Below are positions 1 to 6,534 of a DNA stretch of 15,481 nucleotides, piece after piece. Each line of letters begins with the position of its first letter. The first letter of the stretch is position 1. The notes below the pieces were generated by a model. The model ran no database searches, was not told the origin of the DNA, and saw only the letters and a program-made list of their open reading frames with translations. Source of the DNA: CAVURW01 sp963743595 (GTDB lineage: Bacteria > Verrucomicrobiota > Verrucomicrobiia > Methylacidiphilales > UBA1321); assembly GCA_963743595.1 (NCBI GenBank), contig CAVURW010000119.1, positions 1 to 15,481 on the forward strand, written 5' to 3'. The position numbers were made by a program, and so were the translations under genes.

Positions 1-926
1 CGATCGCTGAAACCGGTGCCAATTGCGAACTCTGTGCCATCGGCCAGTTGAACCAGCAGCGCGCCCATGCGCCCCTTATGCCGACCTTCCCCAGCTTGGT
101 GCCCCACCACTAACGCCTCGGCGTCGTGAAACGATTTCACCTTCAACAGCGCCGCAGTTCGACCCACGTGGTACTTCGAACCCGGCTGCCGTAACATCAG
201 CCCCTCACCGCCCAGCGCCTCGATTCGCTTCAGCTCAGCCCGCAGCCCCTCCACGCTTTTGCAGGCCTCGTGCGGCAGAATCTGCGCCCACTTAGCGGCA
301 CCGCTGGCCAAAGTCTCTTTCAGGAACTTCATCCGCTCCTCGAATCCTCCCAGAGCCGCGGGCGCATCAAATACTACGAACCGGATCTCCTTCCAACCAT
401 CGCTCTTGTCCTGGCGTCGCACGATACTCACGGTGCGCTGAAACTTTTTACGATCACTCCAGAGCTCGCCGTCCAGTGGCGTTGCCGGAAGGCCCTCGAT
501 AAACCAATCGGGCGCGTGATATAGATTTCCCAGGCGCGAAAGGAATTGTTTTCCATCCCAATACGCACGAACGCCGTCCAGCTTTTCGCTGATCCACCAA
601 CCGGTGAGGTCGGCCGCATTATCCCAGCTCTCCGCCAGCATGATCGGCGGTGCGGTGTCGTCGCCCTCCTCCGTGACCTCGCCGTCCTCATTGACTTTCT
701 TCACCTTGACCGGCTTCTGAGGCAGCGCCCCGCCCAAGCGTGCTTCCTCAGCGGAGTCGCCACGCAGTTTTCGCAAATGTTTGCACGTACGCGTTTCAAT
801 CGCGATCGATTGGTTGCGCCACGCGGGACACGTGCACGAGTAGACACCACCGGTATTTTTTAAGACGTAGGGTTTCGATCCCGAACCCTGCATCTCTACT
901 GAATCGCCATCTTCAAGATCAGGCAT
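1..926 (-). CDS. ATP-dependent DNA ligase with N-terminal SWIM zinc finger (partial, C-terminus off left edge)
   Basis: Seals DNA nicks by lysine adenylation using ATP. This is a continuous minus-strand frame of 308 complete codons from ATG at 926 to the window edge. Residues about 20-52 hold a SWIM-type zinc finger, with C31, C33, C48 and H50 (CxC-x14-CxH). A charged linker follows at about 65-92. Then come the nucleotidyltransferase motifs: I, EKLDGVR with nucleophile K115; III, LDGELW at 151-156; IIIa, FVVFDAP at 183-189; IV, EGLMLR at 241-246; V, LLKVK at 260-264. The start of the OB fold follows (GEGRHKGRMGALL, 279-291). There is no large N-terminal DNA-binding domain, so it belongs to the minimal ligases, with the SWIM finger possibly supplying DNA contact (inference). 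The frame stays open upstream of the chosen ATG, but MPDLEDGD fits the start of the SWIM module. A GAGG lies just upstream. It follows the AAA+ ATPase gene by 44 bases on the same strand. Confidence 0.9.
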   Translation of the reverse strand, partial: MPDLEDGDSVEMQGSGSKPYVLKNTGGVYSCTCPAWRNQSIAIETRTCKHLRKLRGDSAEEARLGGALPQKPVKVKKVNEDGEVTEEGDDTAPPIMLAESWDNAADLTGWWISEKLDGVRAYWDGKQFLSRLGNLYHAPDWFIEGLPATPLDGELWSDRKKFQRTVSIVRRQDKSDGWKEIRFVVFDAPAALGGFEERMKFLKETLASGAAKWAQILPHEACKSVEGLRAELKRIEALGGEGLMLRQPGSKYHVGRTAALLKVKSFHDAEALVVGHQAGEGRHKGRMGALLVQLADGTEFAIGTGFSD

Positions 927-970
927 AATGCCCTCATCCTCGACATCAAAACCAGAGAAGTCGAAGCATT

Positions 971-2701
971 TTAGTCCGTCCGGAAATGTCGAAACGCGGG
1001 CGGCACAAATTCCCAGTCGGACGCCTCGTTCACCGTGAGCCGGATCTGATTTTCCATGATAGGCAGAGCGATCGGCGGTTGGTAATCGTGAAGGTTCCTC
1101 TCCAGCGCTTCGACCGCAGATATCTTTTGCGTTATGGAGACGCGTAAAGTTTTTACGGCGAGTGCCTCGGCGGCACCGGGCGTCAGCCAATTCGGGATAA
1201 GGGATGCAACCTTTGCTTCGGTCTCTGGTGGAATCGCAATTCCGCGCCGTTTACAAAGCGCCGCGATGAGCTTGTATCCCTCCGTGGCGGTCGATGTGGG
1301 GAAGAGCGGGATTTTGAGATCGATACGTCCCGGGCGTTTCAAATCAATTTCAATGAGATCGGGGCGACTCGACGCGAGCACCCAGATGATTTTTCCCCGG
1401 TTATCGCCGTTGCTCATTTCCTTGGCGATCATCGAGTAGATGCGCCCGGAAACACCGGAATCGCCGCCGCCGGAATCACGTTTGCCGAGCGCTTGGTCAG
1501 CTTCGTCGATGAACACAAAACAGCGGCCCAGCGCATGCAGCAGCCGGAAGATGCGCTCGAGATTTCCCTCCGTGGTCCCGACCCACTTATCCCGGAAATT
1601 CTTGATTTTCACGACGGGTACACCCGCCTCGCCCGCCAGGCATTCTACCATGAAGGTCTTGCCGGTGCCGACCGGTCCGCAGATCAGATACCCCATGGGG
1701 AGCGCTTGAAGTTGCGATTGACGCCACAGGTTCATGTCCTCGCGCAACCAGCCTTTCAATTGATCCTGGCTATGCACGTCATCGAGCGTCTTGGTGGTCT
1801 CGATAAATTCAATGAGATCTTGGCAATCGCGCTCGATGATCGATTTTTTTAGCCCGACCAAATCCGATGGCTGAATCGTGATTCGGTTGTACTCCTTCAT
1901 TTTGAGGAGCTCTTCTACGGAACTGACTGAAGAGCCGACGAGCTGCTCGGCTAGCTCTGGGAGTTTGCCCGCAAAGGCGGCGAGAGCGATCGGGAACGAT
2001 CGTTCGTGGTAACTCAGCGTTGCTTGGAGTTCTGCCAGGGTCGGTTGACCGATCTGAATGGCGGCGACTCGGGGATGTCGCGTGAGGAGTGGCGTCAGGT
2101 CGTTCAGGTTATCCGCGATGAGCGCGGTTACGAGTTGATGGCGCGTGAGGAGATCGTCCGTCGCCCAGGAACGCAGCAGGAGCGCCAGGGCGTTGAGATC
2201 GTAATTGAAACCGCTGGGCATGGCCGGCGCGACGAGATCTGTGGAGGTAATAAAACAGGCGATGCGGTGGCTCGGTTGACCTAGCCGAGCGAGATTCGCG
2301 CAGTAGCGAAAGTAGTGTGTCAGAAACTCAATCGCTGCCCGAGGCTCACGGGGAAATGCGGTACCCACCTCCGACCGCGCGGGGGGCCATTGGGAAAAGA
2401 TCTCGCCCCCTTTTTCGATTCGAATGCCGTTGCCGATATCGTAACTGAGCACCACTTCGAATCGCGGGAACAACACCTTCAAAAGGAAATCGCGCACACT
2501 GCCCAGACCAGCCTGTGCACCCAGCGGAAGGAAAATGCGATCGTTTACGTTTCCGTGCAACACGAACTGGTTCACCGCGTGGCTCTCGTAGAGCGCGATC
2601 ATGTTCTGCGACCATAACGGAAGGGGCGCGATAAAACTCACGGTTTGGCCGGGGACGCGTGGCGTGGGCGTTTCCGTGCTGGTGGCGGTGGGATTGGTCA
2701 T
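971..2701 (-). CDS. AAA+ ATPase with uncharacterised N-terminal region
   Basis: A 576-residue cytosolic ATPase. The C-terminal half is a classical AAA domain of the FtsH/Cdc48-like type. It has Walker A GPVGTGKT (342-349), Walker B CFVFIDEAD (394-402), sensor 1 VLASSRPD (441-448) and an arginine-finger region KRPGRID (455-461). A short small-domain-like tail follows. Residues about 30-270 have no motif I can name. The pattern (VLHGNVNDR near 47-55, a hydrophobic ACFITSTD strand near 148-155, TALIADNLNDL near 192-202) suggests a degenerate second nucleotide-binding fold, somewhat like Ycf46-type AAA proteins; this is inference. No signal peptide or membrane segment is seen. The ATG overlaps the stop of the upstream membrane-protein gene in an ATGA arrangement (2698-2701), implying translational coupling, and the SWIM-ligase gene follows. 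The ATPase assignment is firm; the biological substrate is unknown. Confidence 0.9.
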   Translation of the reverse strand: MTNPTATSTETPTPRVPGQTVSFIAPLPLWSQNMIALYESHAVNQFVLHGNVNDRIFLPLGAQAGLGSVRDFLLKVLFPRFEVVLSYDIGNGIRIEKGGEIFSQWPPARSEVGTAFPREPRAAIEFLTHYFRYCANLARLGQPSHRIACFITSTDLVAPAMPSGFNYDLNALALLLRSWATDDLLTRHQLVTALIADNLNDLTPLLTRHPRVAAIQIGQPTLAELQATLSYHERSFPIALAAFAGKLPELAEQLVGSSVSSVEELLKMKEYNRITIQPSDLVGLKKSIIERDCQDLIEFIETTKTLDDVHSQDQLKGWLREDMNLWRQSQLQALPMGYLICGPVGTGKTFMVECLAGEAGVPVVKIKNFRDKWVGTTEGNLERIFRLLHALGRCFVFIDEADQALGKRDSGGGDSGVSGRIYSMIAKEMSNGDNRGKIIWVLASSRPDLIEIDLKRPGRIDLKIPLFPTSTATEGYKLIAALCKRRGIAIPPETEAKVASLIPNWLTPGAAEALAVKTLRVSITQKISAVEALERNLHDYQPPIALPIMENQIRLTVNEASDWEFVPPAFRHFRTD

Positions 2702-3663
2702 TGAGGGAGGCTTATGGGTTCAAGTTTGCGGCGACTCACCGAGAATAAACCGATTAACGAGAGAGCGCATAGAGAAAGGGAAATGATTTCGCCAGAGATC
2801 GTATTTCGATGCAAAAACAGGAGCAGCGTCAACACCGATTGCGAAAAGTAATTGGCAAATGTCAGGAGCGCGAAGGGGCGTAGTGCGGCCCATTCATATC
2901 GAATGACGTAGAAGTAGATGGCATCGATCAAAAACAGCGGGATGAACGCGGTGATGCAGCCGGGAAATTGGAAATAGACGAACACGAAAATCACAAACGC
3001 CAGGACCACATTGTAGAGGATACCAATGATGACCGGGAACACCTGCAACTCCCCTTCCTGATACAAAAACGGCTTCGGGTTCGGGAACTCTTCGGAGATG
3101 GAAATCAGGAGAAACATGACGACGTAAGCGACGATGATGAACGCGGTGGAGTGCCCGCCTGTGCTGGTGTAAAAGAAGATGGCGGCGACGTTTATGAAGC
3201 CCAAAAGAACGGCGAATTCATTTCTCGTCAGCCAGGGCAGATGGCGACCGTTCGGAAACAACCAACTGACCAGTGCGATGGGAAAGATGACGGAATTCAA
3301 CGCGTGGCTGGGCAGTACGAAGGCGCCCCAGGCCCAGTTAAACCCCCAGTAGACGTAGGTGTTGAACACGTACATCGGGTAGTCCTTAGAGACTATGGGG
3401 AACGCCGTAATCGATTTCCAAAGCAGGCCCTCATCATAAAATCCGTAAGCCATCCCTGCGATAAAGAGCCCCCGGAGGCCGAGATTCCGGTGGACTGCAA
3501 ACTCGCGAATCAAGACCACCGGGACGCCATAAAAGGCAATACTGATCACCAAAGTATTCAGGAAATTCGACGTGGGATCGTATGAATTTCCCAGCAGTTT
3601 GTTCGCAAGAGCGACAATCAGGGCGAGCGAAAATGAGGCGAGCACTCGGTTAGGGGCGAGCAT
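2698..3663 (-). CDS. Polytopic membrane protein of unknown function
   Basis: A 321-residue integral membrane protein with roughly ten hydrophobic segments (near 7-24, 33-53, 62-80, 100-137, 148-166, 172-192, 210-252, 262-285 and 291-310) and a basic C-terminal tail. I do not recognise the family. Noticeable features are charged or aromatic patches inside the membrane region: YGFYDEGLLWKS near 73-84 and YWGFNWAWGAF near 103-113. An in-frame ATG 69 bases upstream (3732) would add a hydrophilic 23-residue stretch. The start at 3663 is preferred because a hydrophobic helix follows almost at once and because 3732 would leave only about 20 bases before the divergent kdsD start. The stop overlaps the AAA+ ATPase start (ATGA), so the two are probably co-translated. 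No enzyme signature is visible. Confidence 0.75.
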   Translation of the reverse strand: MLAPNRVLASFSLALIVALANKLLGNSYDPTSNFLNTLVISIAFYGVPVVLIREFAVHRNLGLRGLFIAGMAYGFYDEGLLWKSITAFPIVSKDYPMYVFNTYVYWGFNWAWGAFVLPSHALNSVIFPIALVSWLFPNGRHLPWLTRNEFAVLLGFINVAAIFFYTSTGGHSTAFIIVAYVVMFLLISISEEFPNPKPFLYQEGELQVFPVIIGILYNVVLAFVIFVFVYFQFPGCITAFIPLFLIDAIYFYVIRYEWAALRPFALLTFANYFSQSVLTLLLFLHRNTISGEIISLSLCALSLIGLFSVSRRKLEPISLPQ

Positions 3664-3751
3664 GGGGAAAGAGTGCGAGCGCGCTGGAGGAATGTCAATC
3701 GGGCAGCGGAGCCCCTTTTCACCCACTGCCACGGTCTGTTAATGTGATCGG

Positions 3752-4750
3752 ATGCCTCGCCATCCCCAGTCCCTCGTTCAATCGCACTTGGATCGAGCCC
3801 GCCGCGTTATTGACCTGGAACTCGCAGGCCTGACCGCGCTTCAGGAACAGCTCGATTTCCACTTCGCGTCCGCAGTCGAACTCCTCCGAGAAACCATTGC
3901 TGCGGAAAAGAAGATCGTCGTCACGGGCGTCGGGAAATCGGGGCATATCGGCGCGAAAATCTCCGCCACGCTCGCCAGTACGGGAGCGCCCAGTGTACTG
4001 CTTGATCCAGTGAACGCCACTCACGGCGATCTCGGCGTGGTGGTGCCGGGCGATGTGATTCTCGTCCTCAGCTACAGCGGCGAAACGGAGGAGATCATTC
4101 GGCTGATTCCCAGCTTGAAGCGGATGAGCATTAAAATCATTTCGATCACCGGTAAGCCCCGCTCGACCCTGGCAAAAGCCTCCGATATCCACCTCTGCGC
4201 CAAGGTGAACCGCGAGGCGTGCCCGCTCAATCTCGCGCCCACGGCCAGCACCACAGCCACACTGGCTCTCGGTGATGCGCTGGCCATGGTTCTCCTGGAG
4301 GCGCGTGGGTTTAAGAAGGAAGACTTCGCCTCGTTTCATCCCGGTGGATCGCTCGGCCGCAACCTGCTCTTAAAGATCTCCGACATCATGCGCCCGGTCG
4401 AAAACATGGCCATTTTGCCCACCACGTTCACGGTCAATGAAGCGCTGGAAGCGTTCTCGCAACGCCGCACGGGTGCTGCAGCCGTGGTCGATTCCACCGG
4501 AAAACTCGTCGGCATCTACACACACGGTGATTTCTGCCGGGGTTATCGGAATGATCCGCACGTGGGCCAAAACACACTCGCTAACGTCATGACTGTAAAA
4601 CCGATCACCGTCCTAGTTGACAAATTAGCTGTAGAAGTGCTCAATATATTCGAGGCACACTCGATTGATGATCTCGTCGTCGTGAATCGGCAACACCGCC
4701 CCGTCGGGTTGGTGGATGCTCAAGACCTCGCTAAACATAAACTCCTCTAA
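3752..4750 (+). CDS. kdsD: Arabinose-5-phosphate isomerase (KpsF/GutQ family)
   Basis: Interconverts D-ribulose 5-phosphate and D-arabinose 5-phosphate, the first step of Kdo synthesis for lipopolysaccharide. The protein has 332 residues, the normal length for the family. The SIS domain covers about 35-180, with GVGKSGHIGAKISATLASTG (59-78), the HGDLG loop (91-95), SYSGET (107-112) and APTASTTATLALGDALA (162-178). FHPGGSLGR (195-203) closes the active-site region. Two CBS domains follow, at about 212-265 and 275-332. The gene is divergent from the membrane-protein operon, with under 90 bases between the starts, and is followed after 25 bases by efp, so the two are probably co-transcribed. No clear Shine-Dalgarno site precedes ATG 3752. 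A capsule-type paralogue (KpsF) cannot be excluded by sequence alone, but no capsule genes are nearby. Confidence 0.95.
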   Translation: MPRHPQSLVQSHLDRARRVIDLELAGLTALQEQLDFHFASAVELLRETIAAEKKIVVTGVGKSGHIGAKISATLASTGAPSVLLDPVNATHGDLGVVVPGDVILVLSYSGETEEIIRLIPSLKRMSIKIISITGKPRSTLAKASDIHLCAKVNREACPLNLAPTASTTATLALGDALAMVLLEARGFKKEDFASFHPGGSLGRNLLLKISDIMRPVENMAILPTTFTVNEALEAFSQRRTGAAAVVDSTGKLVGIYTHGDFCRGYRNDPHVGQNTLANVMTVKPITVLVDKLAVEVLNIFEAHSIDDLVVVNRQHRPVGLVDAQDLAKHKLL

Positions 4751-4775
4751 AACTCAGTTACTCCCAGTCATTGCT

Positions 4776-5333
4776 ATGCCGAACGCTAACGAAATCGGAA
4801 AAGGACAAGCCATCAAATGGAATGGCGATATTTGCATCGTCCTTGAAACTCAACACCGCACGCCGGGGAATCTCCGCGCGTTCGTGCAAGCCACGCTCCG
4901 CTCGATGCGGACGGGCAAGTCGTTCGTTCAACGATTCAACTCGAATGAAGCGCTTGAAATCGTGCCCATGAGCCGGAAGAAGTACGAGTTCAGTTACAAG
5001 GACACCTCTGGCTACCATTTCATCGATCCCGTGACGTATGAAGACATCACATTCCAGGAAGAATTCGTAGCGAAGATCAAGGATTACCTCACTGAGAACC
5101 TGGCTTGCGAAGTCATCTTTACCGACGAAAAGGCTGCCGATATCGAAGCCCCCTCCACCGTGACACTGAAGGTCACGGAATCGGCTGACGGCGTCCGCGG
5201 CGACTCCGCAAATAACGTGCAAAAGGTCGCGATTCTTGAGACCGGCCTGCAAGTACAAGTCCCGCTCTTCATTAAAGAAGGCGAAATGGTCAAGGTCTCC
5301 ACATCTGATGGCAAGTACATCTCCCGCGCTTAA
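4776..5333 (+). CDS. efp: Translation elongation factor P
   Basis: Binds ribosomes stalled on polyproline stretches and promotes peptide-bond formation. The product is 185 residues, the usual length, with the three-domain layout: a KOW-like N-domain (1-65), a central OB domain (66-127) and a C-terminal OB domain ending in the family signature ILETGLQVQVPLFIKEGE (143-160) and TSDGKYISRA. ATG 4776 is chosen because it yields the standard N-terminus. The frame extends upstream to ATG 4716, but that extension overlaps the end of kdsD and has no family resemblance. Unusual: the domain I loop, where most bacteria carry a modified Lys or Arg in PGKG or PGRG, reads T-PGNL-RAF, placing Asn32 at the modification site. 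No EpmA, EpmB or EarP gene is present in the window. Confidence 0.96.
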   Translation: MPNANEIGKGQAIKWNGDICIVLETQHRTPGNLRAFVQATLRSMRTGKSFVQRFNSNEALEIVPMSRKKYEFSYKDTSGYHFIDPVTYEDITFQEEFVAKIKDYLTENLACEVIFTDEKAADIEAPSTVTLKVTESADGVRGDSANNVQKVAILETGLQVQVPLFIKEGEMVKVSTSDGKYISRA

Positions 5334-5409
5334 ATCGCGGCTTAAGCGTGCTTACTACGGGCTCTGGTCCGGACGGGCTCTAATGCGAGCTTAAAATTGT
5401 GGACTCAAG

Positions 5410-5460
5410 GCCCGGGGCACCCGTCTGGGCTCTAGGGCCAGGCTTTCCTTCCTTCTGGCC
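5410..5460 (+). repeat. Two tandem GC-rich hairpins downstream of efp
   Basis: The stem 5410-5415/5425-5430 is followed five bases later by the stem 5436-5441/5455-5460. They start 77 bases after the efp stop. No T-tract follows, so if they stop transcription they do so in a Rho-dependent or structure-only way (inference). Confidence 0.4.
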
Positions 5461-5479
5461 TGAAGATGTGGAATTCCTT

Positions 5480-5499
5480 AGCGCACCTTAAGGCGCGCT
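5480..5499. repeat. 20-base near-perfect palindrome
   Basis: AGCGC at 5480-5484 and GCGCT at 5495-5499 flank the palindrome CCTTAAGG, with a single mismatched A/C pair. It could be a hairpin in RNA or a binding site for a dimeric protein. No family-specific operator is recognised. Confidence 0.4.
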
Positions 5500-5617
5500 G
5501 CGACACAAGGCTGGGAATCGCAAGCCGTTGGCGGCTGTAAGCGTGTCCTGCCGCCCCTACTCCGCATATTTCACGCGGCGTTCATCAGCCAAATCTTGGC
5601 AATAAATGCGGACCAAT

Positions 5618-5658
5618 TTGCAAGCGGTGCGTAGCTGGGATCGATAATTTTATATTAT
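5618..5658 (+). promoter_or_regulatory. Candidate promoter for the protoglobin/Roadblock genes
   Basis: A TTGCAA box at 5618-5623 lies upstream of AT-rich -10-like sequence: GATAAT at 5643-5648 (19-base spacer), and TATATT or TATTAT at 5651-5658. This is the most AT-rich block in the gap before the 5697-6903 genes. The spacing is not ideal, so the exact elements are uncertain. Confidence 0.3.
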
Positions 5659-5696
5659 GGTTTACTCACTCTGAGGGGGCTTTTAGCGGCCTCCGA

Positions 5697-5924
5697 ATGA
5701 GACCAACCCCTCGAACTTCACCTATGATTTCCTTGATTGACCGAGTTGCCATTACGATCTCGCTAATACGTGGCGTCGTGCTGTTTGCGTCAGAAAGCAC
5801 GTCCCAGCAAGCCCATTCTCGAACCTATGACCTTGGCTGGGGCGAACGGCTGAGCGAGTTCTTCGGAGGTCCCCTTTTCAACGACAGTTCCAATAACCAA
5901 CCAACCCCAACCCAACAAAACTAA
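5697..5924 (+). pseudogene. Probable decayed or truncated Roadblock/LC7 protein
   Basis: A 75-codon frame whose stop (TAA, 5922-5924) lies one base before the protoglobin ATG. Parts resemble the intact Roadblock protein at 6535: an RGVVLFASE segment (residues 25-33) against RGVLISSTD, and LGWGERLSEFFGGPL (residues 46-60) against LGLGKRISEAFGGGPL. The region between these blocks appears shortened. The C-terminal half of the fold, which forms the last strands and helix in the intact protein, is absent and is replaced by a low-complexity N/Q/P/T tail. The resemblance is by eye only. It could instead be a small expressed protein of the same fold, or a chance frame; the near-abutting stop and start would allow translational coupling. 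Alternative start: ATG 5727. Confidence 0.4.
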
Positions 5925-5925
5925 C
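5889..5925 (+). promoter_or_regulatory. G-free A/C-rich leader before protoglobin gene
   Basis: The 37 bases before the protoglobin start contain no G and carry repeated CCAA/CCCAA units, including AACCAACCAA-like sequence, with no Shine-Dalgarno site. A very similar leader precedes the Roadblock gene (6500-6534). It may be an unstructured ribosome landing site or enhancer (inference). Confidence 0.4.
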
Positions 5926-6477
5926 ATGAGTGCTGAAATGAAAAGCTGGAATGTAACCGGAAACGCCGTGTGCGCTGAGGTGATTGAACTAATGAACGTG
6001 ACGCCGGAGGATTGTGCGTTGCTCGCCGCCCTAGCTCCGATAGCCAAGGAAAATTCCGCCGCCATGGTGGCCGAGTTTCACGGGCGATTGAAGCAAAAGG
6101 AGAATACCAATCAGTACTTTGAAGGAGTCGATGTCGGGCGCGTTGCGAAGATGGTGGCTATGTGGTTTGAGGATCTTTTTAGCGGTAAGTACGACGTGGC
6201 GTATGCGGACAAGCGGATGGTCATTGGACAGACCCATGTCCGGATCGGCTTACCAGTGCGTTATCCGTTGGCCATGCTGGATGTGGTTCTGAGTCACGGA
6301 GAAAAAGTGGCCGCGACGAGTTCTGAGCCCGTGAAAGCTCTCTCAGCATTCAAGAAGGTGCTGGCTCTGGACTTTGCCATCTTCAATCAAGCCTATGAAG
6401 ATCGGCAGCTCAAACATCTCTCGGAACTCGTCGGCGGAGATCGCCTCGCCCGTCGGCTACTTACAGGTCAACAGTAG
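5926..6477 (+). CDS. Single-domain protoglobin (globin-coupled sensor family)
   Basis: A heme-binding globin of the protoglobin family, expected to bind O2, NO or CO in the cytosol. The 183 residues correspond to the globin domain alone; no methyl-accepting, cyclase or kinase output domain is attached. The diagnostic stretch is IGQTHVRIGLPVRYPLAML (100-118), with H104 as the likely proximal heme ligand. The preceding helices include MVAEFHGRL (47-55) and KMVAMWFEDLFSGKYD (75-90). A C-terminal helix-rich end (about 140-183) matches the globin-coupled sensor length. It sits between a Roadblock-like remnant and an intact Roadblock gene, so it may signal through a partner protein instead of a fused domain (inference). 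ATG 5926 is chosen as the first ATG after the preceding stop; the leader is A/C-rich without a Shine-Dalgarno site. The family assignment is confident; the function (sensor, O2 handling or NO handling) is not. Confidence 0.88.
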   Translation: MSAEMKSWNVTGNAVCAEVIELMNVTPEDCALLAALAPIAKENSAAMVAEFHGRLKQKENTNQYFEGVDVGRVAKMVAMWFEDLFSGKYDVAYADKRMVIGQTHVRIGLPVRYPLAMLDVVLSHGEKVAATSSEPVKALSAFKKVLALDFAIFNQAYEDRQLKHLSELVGGDRLARRLLTGQQ

Positions 6478-6499
6478 GTCTCACAAAAAAATCGTTATC

Positions 6500-6534
6500 C
6501 CCATCAACCAACCAAAACCAAACCAGAAATCCTC
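6500..6534 (+). promoter_or_regulatory. A/C-rich leader before the Roadblock gene
   Basis: This leader shares the CAACCAACCAAAACCAAACC pattern with the one before protoglobin, with a single G in about 35 bases and no Shine-Dalgarno site. It occupies most of the 57-base gap between the two genes. Confidence 0.4.

Larger units (their letters stand above)
5334..5696. other. Non-coding stretch with several short hairpins
   Basis: About 360 bases between efp and the next open frame, with no convincing coding frame on either strand. It holds four short inverted repeats: 5410-5430 (GCCCGG/CTGGGC, one G-T pair, 9-base loop); 5436-5460 (GGCCAG/CTGGCC, 13-base pyrimidine-rich loop); 5480-5499 (near-perfect palindrome around CCTTAAGG); and 5523-5536 (AGCCG-TTGG-CGGCT). 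None is followed by a T-run, so a classic intrinsic terminator is not supported. An AT-rich promoter-like block follows at 5618-5658. The stretch could be a structured 3' end of the efp transcript or a small RNA; neither is shown. Confidence 0.5.

Noticed and set aside
2968..3585. A 205-codon plus-strand frame opposite the membrane protein.
   Set aside because: Highly charged, repetitive composition typical of the complement of a hydrophobic coding sequence; the opposite strand has a clear membrane protein coupled to the ATPase gene.
3719..4339. A 206-codon minus-strand frame opposite kdsD.
   Set aside because: The plus strand encodes the unmistakable SIS domain of KdsD; the antisense product has no family features.
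5410..5460. Intrinsic terminator for kdsD-efp.
   Set aside because: The hairpins are stable enough, but neither is followed by a run of T, so a Rho-independent terminator cannot be claimed.
5334..5696. Possible tRNA or other standard RNA gene in the gap after efp.
   Set aside because: No T-arm-like GTTCRANNC sequence with matching acceptor stem and no CCA end was found; only short unrelated hairpins are visible.
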